The notes beneath the pieces were generated by a model that was not told where the DNA came from, searched no databases, and saw nothing but the letters and a program-made list of their open reading frames with translations. Shown here in pieces: positions 36,173 to 46,098 of a stretch of DNA of 64,000 bases (its first letter is position 1; each line of letters starts with the position of its first letter). The DNA is taken from positions 83,561 through 147,560 of the forward strand of contig CAKZSB010000026.1 of assembly GCA_937920585.1 (NCBI GenBank), in the 5' to 3' direction. The position numbers and the translations under genes were made by a program. The stretch comes from an uncultured Granulosicoccaceae bacterium. Lineage in GTDB: Bacteria > Pseudomonadota > Gammaproteobacteria > Granulosicoccales > Granulosicoccaceae.

Positions 36173-37108
36173 TTATTTATCCGTTGAATCATTAGGCTTG
36201 GGTTTGCCTGCCGCGTCCTCGAAGTCCTCACGATCGAGCTCGGCCTCCATCTCGTCGTCAGTCATATCAGTCGCACTGCTGCTCACAGCTGCACCCACGG
36301 CGTCCTGACCGGCCGATGGCGAATTCTGGTCATTCTGCTGATACCGGGCTTCTGCCGCCTTGGAGTACTCCTCTTTGCGCTTGAGGAACAGCCTGGAACA
36401 AAAGATTCCAACCTCGAACAGCAGCCACATAGGCAGTGCGAGCAAGGTTTGCGAGATGATGTCAGGCGGCGTTAAAAACATACCAATCACGAACGCCGCG
36501 ACGATAAAGTACGGCCGTTTACTGGCCAGCCCCTCGGGCGTTGCAGCCCCTACCGCAACCAGCAGAATGGTTGCGATGGGTACCTCAAAAGCAATTCCGA
36601 AAGCCAGAAAAATCGCCAGCACAAAGTCCAGATAACGCGCGATATCGGTACTCACCTCAACGCCTGCCGGCGCGACACTGGTGAAGAATCCGAAAACCAG
36701 CGGGAAGACAACAAAATACGCAAAGGCAACACCGACGTAGAAAAGCAAGGTGCTGGACAGCAGCAGCGGGAACGCCAGCCGCTTTTCGTGGCTGTAGAGC
36801 CCGGGCGCCACAAAGGCCCAAATCTGATAAAGCAGAAAAGGTGCAGTGGCGAAGATCGACAGCATCAGCACCATTTTGAACGGGATCAGGAAAGGTGCAG
36901 CGACATCAATTGCGATCATGCTGGTGCCTTCCGGCATGTGTCTGAGCAGCGGCTCAGCGAGCAAGCTGTAGATCTCGTCGGCAAACGGAAAAAGGCACAG
37001 AAACACAATGCCAATCGCCAGCACCATGCGCAGCAGGCGATCACGCAGCTCAACAAGGTGTGAAAGCAGCCCCATCTCGGCGCCACCGTTGTTAGCGGAG
37101 GCAGTCAT
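36173..37108 (-). CDS. tatC: Twin-arginine translocase subunit TatC
   Basis: TatC recognises twin-arginine signal peptides together with TatB. The protein has the N-terminal SHLVELRDRLLRM, six hydrophobic segments and the FxxE-type and PxxD loops of the family (up to about residue 235). The 311-residue length exceeds the usual 250-260: about 65 extra residues at the C-terminus are acidic and low-complexity (DDEMEAELDREDFED). The start overlaps the tatB stop by four bases. Confidence 0.95.
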   Translation of the reverse strand: MTASANNGGAEMGLLSHLVELRDRLLRMVLAIGIVFLCLFPFADEIYSLLAEPLLRHMPEGTSMIAIDVAAPFLIPFKMVLMLSIFATAPFLLYQIWAFVAPGLYSHEKRLAFPLLLSSTLLFYVGVAFAYFVVFPLVFGFFTSVAPAGVEVSTDIARYLDFVLAIFLAFGIAFEVPIATILLVAVGAATPEGLASKRPYFIVAAFVIGMFLTPPDIISQTLLALPMWLLFEVGIFCSRLFLKRKEEYSKAAEARYQQNDQNSPSAGQDAVGAAVSSSATDMTDDEMEAELDREDFEDAAGKPKPNDSTDK

Positions 37109-37515
37109 GCTGAACCGGTTTTGGTGTTATCAGGGGAGTTGCTCACCGAGGCGGCGATATTGTCGTTGTTGTCTTTCACTGCACCGGCGGCATCGCGAAC
37201 CTGCTCAACCGCCTGATCCATCCCGGATGACAAATCGCTGCTGGCAGCTTTGGCAGTTTTCTCAAAATCAGAGCGCGTCTCGTTGACCATCTCTTTGAGC
37301 TCACGGATCTGATCTTCCTGTGAGTCGAGCAGCTTGCGCACTTCCTCGGTGTTCAACTCGGATTGCAGGTCGCGCTTCACACCGGCCACGAACCGCTGCA
37401 TCTTGCCGACCCAGCGACCAACGCTGCGCGCCACTGTCGGCAGGCGCTCGGGCCCGATCACAAGCAATGCGATCACGCTAATGAGCACGACTTCCTGAAA
37501 GCCAACGTCAAACAA
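37105..37515 (-). CDS. tatB: Sec-independent translocase subunit TatB
   Basis: MFDVGFQEVVLISVIALLVIGPERLP is a classic TatB N-terminus: one transmembrane helix with a Glu and the GPERLP hinge. An amphipathic helix and a charged, Ala/Asp-rich tail make up the remaining 136 residues. It lies between tatA and tatC. Confidence 0.95.
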   Translation of the reverse strand: MFDVGFQEVVLISVIALLVIGPERLPTVARSVGRWVGKMQRFVAGVKRDLQSELNTEEVRKLLDSQEDQIRELKEMVNETRSDFEKTAKAASSDLSSGMDQAVEQVRDAAGAVKDNNDNIAASVSNSPDNTKTGSA

Positions 37516-37568
37516 TAGATTTCACCGAGGCGTCAAGCGACTGCGCAGGCTGTTGCCTTGTGCACTGG

Positions 37569-37820
37569 TTAACCTTCTTTCTTTTCGGCTACTGCCTCGG
37601 CACCGTCGGCCACTCGCTCTGCAACCGTATTGGTCGCATCTTCGATTCGCCCGGAGACTTCATCGTCATCGCCTTCAGCTTCCGGCTTTTCCTTTACCGC
37701 TTCCTTGAAACCTTTGACTGCGGAACCCAGATCGCCGCCCAGATTGCGCAGACGTTTGGCTCCGAATATAAGAACAACTATGACCAGCACGATCAACAGC
37801 TGGGGGATACTTGGCATCAT
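37569..37820 (-). CDS. tatA: Sec-independent translocase subunit TatA
   Basis: An 83-residue single-helix protein with the TatA pattern ([27 protein letters not shown]): membrane helix, FGAKRLR hinge, amphipathic helix, then an acidic tail. It starts MMPSIPQLL; either Met may be used. hisE ends 32 bp upstream, and tatB follows after 53 bp. Confidence 0.95.
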   Translation of the reverse strand: MMPSIPQLLIVLVIVVLIFGAKRLRNLGGDLGSAVKGFKEAVKEKPEAEGDDDEVSGRIEDATNTVAERVADGAEAVAEKKEG

Positions 37821-37851
37821 TGTTAGTTACCTGTCTGGTTTTGCAACTTGT

Positions 37852-38175
37852 CTATTTTACCGGTCGGGCGGCTTTTTCGTCGTGACCTGAGGTTCCGAAC
37901 CGGCGCTCAAGTTCCTGCAGTATGTCTTCCGGGCCAAGATTCTGCTCGGCCAGCATCACGAGTGTATGAAACCACAGGTCGGCAGTTTCGTGAATGATAT
38001 CTTTTCGATCACCCGATTTTACGGCAATTATCGTCTCGGTGGCTTCTTCGCCTATCTTCTTAAGAATGGCGTCTGTGCCGCGCTGATACAAGCTCGCCAC
38101 GTAAGATTCTGACGCAGTCGCACTTTTTCGTTGCTCCAGCTGGCGGGCAAGATCCGCTAACACTGTGTCTTTCAT
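37852..38175 (-). CDS. hisE: Phosphoribosyl-ATP pyrophosphatase
   Basis: HisE hydrolyses PR-ATP to PR-AMP in histidine synthesis. The 107-residue protein carries [23 protein letters not shown] with the metal-binding Glu pairs and [12 protein letters not shown]. Its start overlaps the hisI stop by four bases; in many enterobacteria the two are fused, here they are separate. Confidence 0.95.
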   Translation of the reverse strand: MKDTVLADLARQLEQRKSATASESYVASLYQRGTDAILKKIGEEATETIIAVKSGDRKDIIHETADLWFHTLVMLAEQNLGPEDILQELERRFGTSGHDEKAARPVK

Positions 38176-38576
38176 GACATTCCCGGATATATTTCATCTG
38201 GATCCTTAAGCACGGGCTCCACAGTTTGCCAGCTGTCACCTTTGAGCTGCTGATAAAAGCAGTGAGCTCTGCCAGTATGGCAAGCCATACCGCCTTTCTG
38301 GTGCACCTTGAGCAGAATGGTGTCGCCATCGCAATCGAGGCGAATATCAGCCACAACCTGCACGTGCCCGGAGGTTTCGCCCTTGTGCCACAACCGCTGC
38401 CTCGAGCGGGACCAGTATACCGCCTCGCCGCGGGCCAGCGTCTGCTCCAGCGCGTCGCGATTCATCCACGCCATCATCAGCACCTCGCCAGATTGCTCAT
38501 CCTGCGCAATCGCGGGAACAAGCCCGCGGGAATCCCACGCAAGCTGATCCAGCCAGTCACCCGACATTGACGTCAT
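38172..38576 (-). CDS. hisI: Phosphoribosyl-AMP cyclohydrolase
   Basis: The 134-residue enzyme opens the adenine ring of PR-AMP. It has [31 protein letters not shown], the metal site [11 protein letters not shown] and the Cys of [11 protein letters not shown]. The start at 38576 lies 20 bp inside hisF; ATG 38567 is an alternative. Confidence 0.95.
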   Translation of the reverse strand: MTSMSGDWLDQLAWDSRGLVPAIAQDEQSGEVLMMAWMNRDALEQTLARGEAVYWSRSRQRLWHKGETSGHVQVVADIRLDCDGDTILLKVHQKGGMACHTGRAHCFYQQLKGDSWQTVEPVLKDPDEIYPGMS

Positions 38577-39354
38577 CCTCTTTCCGGATGTGGCGTACTT
38601 CGATACCGGCCTGGCTCATCGCAAGCTTGGCCTCGGCGATCGAATACTGGCCAAAATGAAAAATGCTGGCGGCCAGCACCGCATCGGCCGCACCCAGTGT
38701 CACGCCGTCACAGAGGTGCTGCAGATTGCCCACACCGCCAGAGGCGATCACCGGCACATCGACGGCATCAGAGACTGCGCGTGTCAGAGCGAGATCAAAT
38801 CCCTCTCGCGTGCCGTCGCGATCCATGCTGGTCAATAACAATTCGCCGGCGCCGTATTGCGCCATTTTCTGCGCCCATTCAATCGCGTCAATACCGGTGG
38901 CGCGGCGCCCGCCGTGGGTGAAAATCTCCCACTGCCCTGCCTGGCCGTCGACCTGGCGTGCATCCAGCGCCACCACGATGCACTGGTTGCCGACCCGATC
39001 GGAAGCTTCGCGGACGAGCTCGGGGTTTGATACGGCGGCAGTATTGATGCTGACTTTGTCAGCGCCTGCGTTGAGTAAGCGGCGAATATCGGCAAATTCC
39101 CGAACCCCGCCACCAACGGTCAGCGGGATGAAAACCTGTTCAGCCACTTTCTCAACAATATCGAGAATGATTCCGCGGTTGTCGGAGCTTGCGGTGATAT
39201 CGAGAAAGGTAATTTCATCGGCACCGGCGGCATCGTAACCGCGTGCGGCGTCCACCGGATCGCCGGCATCGACGATATCGACAAAATTGACCCCTTTGAC
39301 GACTCGGCCGTTGTCGATGTCAAGGCAGGGAATGATGCGCCTGGCCAGGCCCAC
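38557..39354 (-). CDS. hisF: Imidazole glycerol phosphate synthase cyclase subunit
   Basis: The 265-residue TIM barrel has [19 protein letters not shown] (catalytic Asp), the second Asp in DRDGT and the phosphate loops GGGVREF and ASGGVGN. HisF with HisH makes IGP and AICAR. It begins one base after the hisA stop and overlaps hisI. Confidence 0.97.
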   Translation of the reverse strand: MGLARRIIPCLDIDNGRVVKGVNFVDIVDAGDPVDAARGYDAAGADEITFLDITASSDNRGIILDIVEKVAEQVFIPLTVGGGVREFADIRRLLNAGADKVSINTAAVSNPELVREASDRVGNQCIVVALDARQVDGQAGQWEIFTHGGRRATGIDAIEWAQKMAQYGAGELLLTSMDRDGTREGFDLALTRAVSDAVDVPVIASGGVGNLQHLCDGVTLGAADAVLAASIFHFGQYSIAEAKLAMSQAGIEVRHIRKEDDVNVG

Positions 39355-40098
39355 CTAGGCGGCACCGGCGGATTGGGACACTTGCTGCAATGCCTGCGGC
39401 AGTGAAATCTGGCCGTCGTAAATGGCTCGCCCGAGAATTGCACCACTGACACCGTGTGCTTCAATCGTGCACAAGTGCGCAATGTCGTCATAGCTGCTGA
39501 CACCGCCCGAGGCGATTACCGGAATGTCGATGGCTTCGGCCAGTTGTGCCGTGGCCTGTCGATTAAAGCCCTGCATCATGCCGTCGCGGTTGATGTCGGT
39601 ATAGACGATCGCACTCACACCAACACCCTGAAAACTGCGCGCCAGTTCCATCGCATCAGCAGTTGAGGCCTCGGCCCAGCCATTCAGCGCGACCTTTCCA
39701 TCGCGCGCATCGAGGCCGACGATCACCTGGCCGGGCTGCTCCTCGCACAATCTTGCGACGAACTCTGGTTCACGTACCGCCTGGGTACCAACAATGAGCC
39801 ATTGCACGCCGACATCGAAGTAGGCGCGTGCGATCTGTCGATCACGAATCCCGCCACCGACCTGCACTTTCAGATCAGGCAGGCTGCTGCAGATCTCGCC
39901 AATGATGGCAGCATTGCGTGGTTCACCAGCAAAGGCGCCGTCCAGATCGACGATATGCAGCCTTTCCGCTCCTTCGTCTCGCCAGCGGGTAGCGGTGGCC
40001 AGCGGATCGCTGGAGAAAACCGTGTTGTCTTCCATTCGCCCCTGTTTGAGGCGCACACACTGGCCGTCTTTCAAATCGATTGCGGGGATCAGCTGCAT
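39355..40098 (-). CDS. hisA: ProFAR isomerase HisA
   Basis: HisA isomerises ProFAR to PRFAR. The 247-residue TIM barrel begins MQLIPAIDLKDGQCVRL (catalytic Asp) and has QVGGGIRD, the second Asp in YTDINRDGM and ASGGVSSY. The open frame extends to 40236, but ATG 40098 is the family start. It sits between hisH and hisF. Confidence 0.97.
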   Translation of the reverse strand: MQLIPAIDLKDGQCVRLKQGRMEDNTVFSSDPLATATRWRDEGAERLHIVDLDGAFAGEPRNAAIIGEICSSLPDLKVQVGGGIRDRQIARAYFDVGVQWLIVGTQAVREPEFVARLCEEQPGQVIVGLDARDGKVALNGWAEASTADAMELARSFQGVGVSAIVYTDINRDGMMQGFNRQATAQLAEAIDIPVIASGGVSSYDDIAHLCTIEAHGVSGAILGRAIYDGQISLPQALQQVSQSAGAA

Positions 40099-40126
40099 AG
40101 CAACCACTTGTTTTTGCTTGTAAACA

Positions 40127-40759
40127 CTAGACGCTCCAGCGGCTGAAGTTGTGCAGCAAGCGCAATCCGTCGCGCGCGCTTTTCTCGGGGTGGAATTGGG
40201 TTGCGAACACATTGTCTCGCGCGAGCGCACTGGCAAACGGATGCATGTAATCGGTGCTACCCGCTATCCATGTATTATCGTCCGGGCGCACAAAATAGCT
40301 GTGCACGAAGTAAAATCGCGCGCGATCCGGAATACCCTCCCAAAGCGGATGCGATGTGCACTGCTCAACTTCATTCCAACCCATGTGGGGCACTTTGAAT
40401 CCGGTTTGATGATCCGATCGATCGAACTTTTCCACCCGCCCCGGAATAAGCCCGATGCAGTGTGTTCCGGCATTCTCATCACTGACTTCCAGCAGAACCT
40501 GGAGCCCCATGCAAATGCCCAGAAACGGTTTCTCGCGACAGGCTTGCAAAATCGACTGAAGCAAGCCGGCACGCTCGATATTGCGCATACAGTCGCCAGC
40601 CGCGCCCTGACCTGGAAAGACGATTCGATCGGCAGCGTCGATGTCAGCCGGATCCGAGGAAATCTGCACGAGTGTGTCCGGGGCAACTCTTTCAAGCGCC
40701 TGCGCGACCGACTTCAGATTGCCCATCCCGTAGTCGATGACGACCAGTTTTTCTGACAC
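40127..40759 (-). CDS. hisH: Imidazole glycerol phosphate synthase glutaminase subunit
   Basis: The 210-residue class I amidotransferase starts VVIDYGMGNLKSV, has the nucleophile Cys in LGICMGLQVL and the His-Glu pair in QFHPEKS. It feeds ammonia to HisF. Its ATG comes directly after the hisB stop. Confidence 0.97.
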   Translation of the reverse strand: MSEKLVVIDYGMGNLKSVAQALERVAPDTLVQISSDPADIDAADRIVFPGQGAAGDCMRNIERAGLLQSILQACREKPFLGICMGLQVLLEVSDENAGTHCIGLIPGRVEKFDRSDHQTGFKVPHMGWNEVEQCTSHPLWEGIPDRARFYFVHSYFVRPDDNTWIAGSTDYMHPFASALARDNVFATQFHPEKSARDGLRLLHNFSRWSV

Positions 40760-41353
40760 TCAGAGACTGCCCTTAGTCGACGGCATACGACCGGTCATGC
40801 GTAAATCCTCGCTGGTCGCCGCTCGCACAGCACGTCCGAACGCCTTGAAAATAGTTTCAATTTTGTGGTGCTCGTTCTGGCCTCGAAGGTTGTCGATGTG
40901 GAGTGTACAACGGGCATGGTTGGCGAATCCCTGAAAAAACTCGCGTGCCAGATCTACATCGAAACGCCCGACGTGCGAGCGCACAAAATCGCACTGATAA
41001 AACAGCCCGGGACGGCCGGAAAAATCGATCACTACTCGCGACAATGCTTCATCGAGAGGCACATAGGCGTGTCCGTAACGTGCGATACCAGTCCGATCAC
41101 CCAGCGCCTGGTCGAAAGCCTGACCGAGGCTGATGCCAATGTCCTCAACAGAGTGATGGTCATCAATCTCGGTATCGCCATCGCACTCGACGCTCAGATC
41201 GATCAACCCGTGACGGACAATCTGGTCGAGCATATGATCCAGAAACGGAACGCCACTACGCAGTTGTCCACTGCCATTGCCGTCGATATCGAGGTCGACG
41301 CGAATTCGGGTTTCGAGCGTATTTCTAACCACACTGGCCGTACGGCTGGTCAT
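40760..41353 (-). CDS. hisB: Imidazoleglycerol-phosphate dehydratase
   Basis: The 197-residue Mn enzyme has [27 protein letters not shown] and the late [19 protein letters not shown] metal-site segments. It is the monofunctional form, without a histidinol-phosphatase domain. As first gene of hisBHAFIE-tatABC it must follow the operon promoter; hisG, hisD and hisC are not in the window. Confidence 0.96.
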   Translation of the reverse strand: MTSRTASVVRNTLETRIRVDLDIDGNGSGQLRSGVPFLDHMLDQIVRHGLIDLSVECDGDTEIDDHHSVEDIGISLGQAFDQALGDRTGIARYGHAYVPLDEALSRVVIDFSGRPGLFYQCDFVRSHVGRFDVDLAREFFQGFANHARCTLHIDNLRGQNEHHKIETIFKAFGRAVRAATSEDLRMTGRMPSTKGSL

Positions 41354-41398
41354 TTATTCAGTTTTTCTTCGAATTAGGGAGGGTAAGGCTGACTCGGA

Positions 41399-41839
41399 TC
41401 AGTTCGCCTGAAGCCAGAATGTCACTGGCCCGTCATTGACCAGGGCCACCTGCATGTCTGCGCCGAACACACCAGACTGGCAATCGATGTCGCTATCGGA
41501 CGCCATGTCGTAAAGTATACCAAAGAGTTTTGCCCCCAGATCAGGCTTTGCCGCTGTGCTGAATCCTGGCCTCAATCCGCTGCGCGTATCAGCAGCCAGA
41601 GTGAACTGAGGCACCAGCAACAACTCACCCGCGCAATCGCGCAAACTGAGGTTCATACGATCCTGCTGGTCGGAAAATACCCGGTAATTCAGGATTTTGT
41701 GTAACAGGACACGAGGCATATCCTCATTATCTTCCGGCTGAACACCAATCAGACACAAAAGCCCCGTCCCGATCGAAGCGGTTTCGCGACCGTCGATCGA
41801 AACACTTGCACTGGTGACACGCTGTAGCAATGCGATCAT
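41399..41839 (-). CDS. dtd: D-aminoacyl-tRNA deacylase
   Basis: The 146-residue protein starts MIALLQRVTSASVSIDG and has the active-site loop LLLVPQFTLAADT and the GPVTFWLQ C-terminal motif of Dtd, which removes D-amino acids (and glycine mischarged to tRNA-Ala). It is on the same strand upstream of hisB with a 45-bp gap. Confidence 0.96.
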   Translation of the reverse strand: MIALLQRVTSASVSIDGRETASIGTGLLCLIGVQPEDNEDMPRVLLHKILNYRVFSDQQDRMNLSLRDCAGELLLVPQFTLAADTRSGLRPGFSTAAKPDLGAKLFGILYDMASDSDIDCQSGVFGADMQVALVNDGPVTFWLQAN

Positions 41840-42149
41840 ATTCGGACAAAAGCCATCGTGTAGGATTTTACCTACATGTTTTTAGGAAAAAGACGACACA
41901 AAACTCGGAAAGGGAAGACTGACCGGCCACAGCAACATCGCGATAATCTGTACACGGATATGGAGTCCGCTGTCGGGGTTTGAAACAGGCCCTGCCAATA
42001 CACCTCAATTTAAGGACGCTTGCCCCGGTCAGCGATGGCCGGGGGTTTTTATCCCGATCCATGCACGGATTGTAACCCCTGTCTCGCTCGACATTCCAGA
42101 CAATAGCTGGCTTCAGATCCCGCCCAGCCTGCAGCCAGACCCGATCCAA
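41840..42149. other. Gene-free region with orphan terminator and possible sRNA
   Basis: This 310-bp region lies between divergent dtd and the acyltransferase gene. A short hairpin TGTAGG/CCTACA occurs at 41860-41877. Several GGA triplets follow (for example at 41884, 41907 and 41957), and a complete plus-strand intrinsic terminator ends the stretch although no plus-strand gene lies upstream. A small RNA or a transcribed leader with attenuation is possible; no clear promoter was found. Confidence 0.4.
42023..42050 (+). terminator. Intrinsic terminator without an upstream gene
   Basis: CCCCGGTCA / TGGCCGGGG pair over 9 bp (one G-U) with a GCGA tetraloop, followed by G and TTTTT. The U-run is on the plus-strand side only, so it ends a rightward transcript. 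Confidence 0.8.
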
Positions 42150-43058
42150 TTGACACCTCGCCGATTCCTGTTTGTTGCACTGCTGCGCCTGTTTTCATGG
42201 CTGCCCCTCTCACTCGCGCAAACGATCGGCGCAGCGTTCGGACGACTTTCCGGCGCCATGTCGAGCAGACTGCGCCATGTAATATCGTGCAACCTTGAGC
42301 TTTGCCAGCCAGAACTATCAGCACCAGAAAAGGCAACGATCGCCCGCGCTAATCTGGCGGAAACAGGAAAGAATTTCACCGAGCTGGGGGCTTTCTGGTA
42401 CTGGAACAAAAAGCAAGTCAACCGCCTGGTGGTGGCAGAGCATCGCCGCGAGATCCTGGATCGAGCCATTGCCGAGCAAAAGGGTGTGATTGTCGCTGCC
42501 CCACACATCGGTGCGTGGGAGTTGATCGGGTTGTTCCTGACCAGCCGGCACGCGATGCACTTTCTCTATCAGCCCGGCAAGAAACCGGAGCTCGACGCCG
42601 TTATTATTGCCGCCCGAGAGCGTTTCGGCGGCAAGTGCCATGCGATTTCGCGCGGCGGCATGAAAAACCTGGTGTCAGCACTGAAGCGCGGCGAGATAAT
42701 CGGCGTTCTGCCGGATCAGGAACCTGCCGATCAAAGCGGAGTGTTCGCAGATTTTGGCGCCTCGCCCGCCTATACGATGACTTTTCTGGGCAATCTCGCC
42801 AGGCGAAACAGAACCCCGGTTGTCTTCGCTGCAATGCAACGGCTCCCGTCTGGCGCAGGCTATGAACTGTATTACCTTGAACCGGGCGAGGACCTTTACA
42901 GCACCGACAGCGTCCTCGCCGCTGCCGAGCTGAACCGTTGCGTCAAGCGATGCGTTGATATCGCCCCCGCTCAGTACATGTGGAACTACAAGCGATACCG
43001 TCGGGCACCCGACGGCAAGACTAATCGCTACGCAAGCCAGGAACTACTCAGGTACTGA
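42150..43058 (+). CDS. LpxL/HtrB-family lysophospholipid acyltransferase
   Basis: The 302-residue inner-membrane-type protein has a hydrophobic N-terminus, the catalytic HxxxxE in APHIGAWE (about 113-120), and [15 protein letters not shown] with the FGxxA-like segment. This family adds secondary acyl chains (laurate or similar) to lipid A. The chosen start is TTG 42150, as no ATG or GTG lies near. Its end overlaps that of folD by 15 bp. Confidence 0.83.
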   Translation: MTPRRFLFVALLRLFSWLPLSLAQTIGAAFGRLSGAMSSRLRHVISCNLELCQPELSAPEKATIARANLAETGKNFTELGAFWYWNKKQVNRLVVAEHRREILDRAIAEQKGVIVAAPHIGAWELIGLFLTSRHAMHFLYQPGKKPELDAVIIAARERFGGKCHAISRGGMKNLVSALKRGEIIGVLPDQEPADQSGVFADFGASPAYTMTFLGNLARRNRTPVVFAAMQRLPSGAGYELYYLEPGEDLYSTDSVLAAAELNRCVKRCVDIAPAQYMWNYKRYRRAPDGKTNRYASQELLRY

Positions 43059-43922
43059 TTTGCCGGTGATGTGACAGGCTTGCTGCAACGTGTTGTGCAG
43101 CAGGCAGGCGATTGTCATCGGCCCAACCCCGCCGGGAACCGGGGTAATATGGCTCGCTACCGGCTCAACACTTGCGAAGTCAACATCGCCAACCAGTTTC
43201 GTCTTGCCATCGCCAGCATCGACCCGGTTGATACCCACATCGATAACGGTAGCGCCTGGCTTCACCCAGTCCCCGACAATCATCTCGGGCCTGCCAACTG
43301 CGGCGACGAGGATATCGGCGCGGCGGCACTCGGCAGCCAGATCTTTTGTGCGCGAATGCGTGATGGTGACGGTGCAGTTCTCCATCAACAACAGCGACGC
43401 CATTGGTTTGCCAACGATATTGGAGCGCCCGACAATCACGGCGTGTTTGCCGGATAGATCGCCCAGTTGCTCTTTGATCATCATGATGCACCCCAGAGGT
43501 GTGCACGGCACAATTCCCGGATCACCGATCGACAATCGCCCGACGTTGTCGAGGTGAAACCCGTCGACATCCTTATCCGGACTGATCCGGTTGATAACTA
43601 TTTTCTCGTCAATTTGCGGGGGCAGCGGCAACTGCACGAGAATGCCATGCACTGAGTCATCGTTATTGAGCGAATCGATCAGATCGACCAACGCCTCCTG
43701 GCTGGTTGTATCGGGCAGTTTGTGCTCAAAGCTTTGCATGCCAACCTCAACAGTCTGTTTGCCCTTACTGCGCACATATACCTGACTCGCCGGGTCTTCA
43801 CCCACAAGCACCACCGCGAGGCCCGGAGTGACCCCTCCGTCTTTAACCAGCAGGCCCACTTTGCGCTGCACTTCAGCGCGCAGATTAGCGGCGAAGGCCT
43901 TGCCATCAATAATTTTCTGCAT
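43044..43922 (-). CDS. folD: Methylenetetrahydrofolate dehydrogenase/cyclohydrolase
   Basis: FolD carries out two steps of one-carbon folate metabolism. The 292-residue product has [14 protein letters not shown] with the catalytic Lys region, [18 protein letters not shown], the NADP loop [10 protein letters not shown] and [16 protein letters not shown] 43922 is the family start; the upstream frame to 44009 is not needed. Confidence 0.96.
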   Translation of the reverse strand: MQKIIDGKAFAANLRAEVQRKVGLLVKDGGVTPGLAVVLVGEDPASQVYVRSKGKQTVEVGMQSFEHKLPDTTSQEALVDLIDSLNNDDSVHGILVQLPLPPQIDEKIVINRISPDKDVDGFHLDNVGRLSIGDPGIVPCTPLGCIMMIKEQLGDLSGKHAVIVGRSNIVGKPMASLLLMENCTVTITHSRTKDLAAECRRADILVAAVGRPEMIVGDWVKPGATVIDVGINRVDAGDGKTKLVGDVDFASVEPVASHITPVPGGVGPMTIACLLHNTLQQACHITGKSVPE

Positions 43923-44030
43923 TTGTCGATCCACGATGTTGTTGGGCCCCACGCCCGGCACACGGTTTATACCACCCGACCGACCGGCACAATTGACTGG
44001 ATTCGCCACAAAACCGCCTGCGCAAGACGA

Positions 44031-45557
44031 TCAGCCAGCACTCGCCTGCGACTTCGCAGGTCGATAGCTCATCGCCTCAGCGAGATGCGGCGAGGCAATT
44101 GACTCGGCACCGGCCAGGTCAGCAATTGTTCTGGCGACCTTTAAAACCCGATGAACCGCACGAGCCGACAAGTTAAATCGGCTTAACGCTTTCTCAAGCC
44201 AGTGGTGCTGCTGCTCGGTGAGAATGCAATATTGCTCGATTTCCGCCCCGCTCATCCGTGCATTTGGCTTGCCGATTCGATCAAACTGAAGCTTATGAGC
44301 CCGGGCAACGCGTTCTCGAACCTCTGCGCTTGACTCTCCTCGCCTGGCATCGGAACGCAGTTCTGCATAGGCGATTCGTTGCACTGCAATGTGTAAGTCG
44401 ATGCGATCGAGCAACGGCCCCGATACACGGCCGGCATAGCGCGAGACTTGATCGGGGCTACAGCGACAACTGTTGAGCGAATCTCCATCATAGCCGCACG
44501 GACAGGGATTCATCGCCGCCACCAGCTGAATCCTGGCGGGAAAATCAGACTGTCGCCCGGCGCGCGAAATAGTAATCTCACCGCTTTCAAGCGGCTCGCG
44601 CATGACATCCAGCACCTGGCGGGTAAATTCCGGCAACTCGTCGAGAAACAATACGCCGTTGTGCGCCAGCGAAATCTCGCCCGGCATCGGCACGCTGCCG
44701 CCACCGACCAGCGCCACACCGGATGCCGTGTGGTGCGGCGCCCGATACGGACGCAACCGCCAGTTGGCCAAATCGAGGCCCTGATGGCTTATGGACGCAA
44801 TGCTGGCCGATTCCATTGCCTCCGCCAGTGACATCGCTGGCAATATGCCCGGCAGGCGACTGGCGAGCATGGACTTTCCAGTGCCTGGTGGCCCAACCAT
44901 CAGTATGTTATGCGCACCTGATGCTGCGATCTCGAGTGCCCGGCGGGCGCGATGCTGACCGCGGACATCGGCAAGATCGGCATAGAGCTCATTGTTGACG
45001 ACACGAAAGCCAGCGTCACACTGATGCCGGCTGGCAGCCATCGACTCCCGACTGGGCAGCGCATTACACAATGCCAGCAGTGTGCAAAACGGATAGACCT
45101 GCGCACCCTCTACCAGTGAGGCCTCAACCGCGTTTTCGGTTGGTAAAACCAGGCCTCGCTCACCGTTCGCAACAGCGACAGAGGTCGGCAGCACACCCCC
45201 GACCGGGCGCAATTCACCACCCAGCGCAAGCTCACCGACAAACTCAAGCGCATCGAGACAATCACCGGGAATCTGACCTGACGCCGCCAACACGCCCAAT
45301 GCTATGGGCAAATCGAAGCGACCACCCGCTTTTGGCAGGTCTGCCGGCGCCAGGTTAATAGTTATACGGCGCTGCGGGAACTCGAATCCGGAGTTGAGGA
45401 TCGCCGCGCGCACACGATCTTTGGCCTCACGGACAGTGGTCTCCGGCATGCCAACGATCGATAACGAAGGCAAACCTCCCGTCAGATGCGCTTCAACCAT
45501 GACGGGGAGCGATTTTACGCCCGACAAAGCACGGCTTCTCACTACTGCAAGACTCAT
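44031..45557 (-). CDS. comM: YifB/ComM-type Mg-chelatase-like AAA ATPase
   Basis: The 508-residue protein has an N-terminal Lon-like fold (VEAHLTGGLPSLSIVGMP), then a AAA+ domain: Walker A VGPPGTGKSM (about 215-224), Walker B LFLDELPEF, and a Cys-rich zinc segment CPCGYDGDSLNSCRC. ComM is a branch-migration helicase for natural transformation in gammaproteobacteria; the chelatase name is historical. It is downstream of ubiK on the minus strand. Confidence 0.93.
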   Translation of the reverse strand: MSLAVVRSRALSGVKSLPVMVEAHLTGGLPSLSIVGMPETTVREAKDRVRAAILNSGFEFPQRRITINLAPADLPKAGGRFDLPIALGVLAASGQIPGDCLDALEFVGELALGGELRPVGGVLPTSVAVANGERGLVLPTENAVEASLVEGAQVYPFCTLLALCNALPSRESMAASRHQCDAGFRVVNNELYADLADVRGQHRARRALEIAASGAHNILMVGPPGTGKSMLASRLPGILPAMSLAEAMESASIASISHQGLDLANWRLRPYRAPHHTASGVALVGGGSVPMPGEISLAHNGVLFLDELPEFTRQVLDVMREPLESGEITISRAGRQSDFPARIQLVAAMNPCPCGYDGDSLNSCRCSPDQVSRYAGRVSGPLLDRIDLHIAVQRIAYAELRSDARRGESSAEVRERVARAHKLQFDRIGKPNARMSGAEIEQYCILTEQQHHWLEKALSRFNLSARAVHRVLKVARTIADLAGAESIASPHLAEAMSYRPAKSQASAG

Positions 45558-45655
45558 ACAACACTGCTCTTCTGGCTTACAACTCTACTGACGGGAATGC
45601 TGCAATCCGGCATCCACCGGGTATTCCCGCCCAACTAATACTCTTAATCAGGCCA

Positions 45656-45910
45656 CTACCCCCGGGAGCGGGAATCATCGGCCATGGAATCCACCAGCTT
45701 CTCAAGTCGCTCGAGTTTCTCACGAGTTCGCTGCAACAGCGCAACCTGAATATCGAACTCCTCGCGAGTTACCAGATCCATTCGCGTCAACGCTGACTGA
45801 ACCGTCGAGCGAGCGTTTTTCTCGAAATCTGCCTTCAACTCGGATGCTCCGCTGGGCAAAACAGACCCGAGCCGATCAACCAGATCATCCAGTACACCTG
45901 TCTTTTTCAT
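45656..45910 (-). CDS. ubiK: Ubiquinone biosynthesis accessory factor UbiK
   Basis: An 84-residue protein with an amphipathic N-terminal helix and the EEFDIQVALLQRTREKLERLEKLV coiled coil that marks the UbiK (YqiC) family. UbiK trimers help assemble the Ubi complex in aerobic ubiquinone synthesis. It is divergent from glnK, as commonly seen in gammaproteobacteria. Confidence 0.9.
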   Translation of the reverse strand: MKKTGVLDDLVDRLGSVLPSGASELKADFEKNARSTVQSALTRMDLVTREEFDIQVALLQRTREKLERLEKLVDSMADDSRSRG

Positions 45911-45991
45911 TCGATATCGCCTTTAGAGCGCTTTGCTATCTAGAGCGGCCGAGCATATCGCATCTCCATCAGTGTCACGAGCAAACCCATC

Positions 45992-46006
45992 GCACCACCA
46001 CTGTGC
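45992..46006. promoter_or_regulatory. NtrC-like binding site, distal
   Basis: GCAC-N7-GTGC, the NtrC half-site arrangement (consensus GCACC-N5-GGTGC). It lies about 31 bp upstream of a second copy and about 125 bp upstream of the expected glnK transcription start. Confidence 0.65.
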
Positions 46007-46022
46007 GGGCGGGACAATATTA

Positions 46023-46037
46023 GCACTGTGTTGGTGC
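46023..46037. promoter_or_regulatory. NtrC-like binding site, proximal
   Basis: GCAC-TGTGTTG-GTGC within TAGCACTGTGTTGGTGCATA: a better match than the distal copy. Its centre is about 95 bp upstream of the expected start site, a usual enhancer distance. Confidence 0.72.
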
Positions 46038-46098
46038 ATAAAACTCTTCAGACAGAGATATATCGAGCTATCTATATGTTTTTTAACAACATAACATG

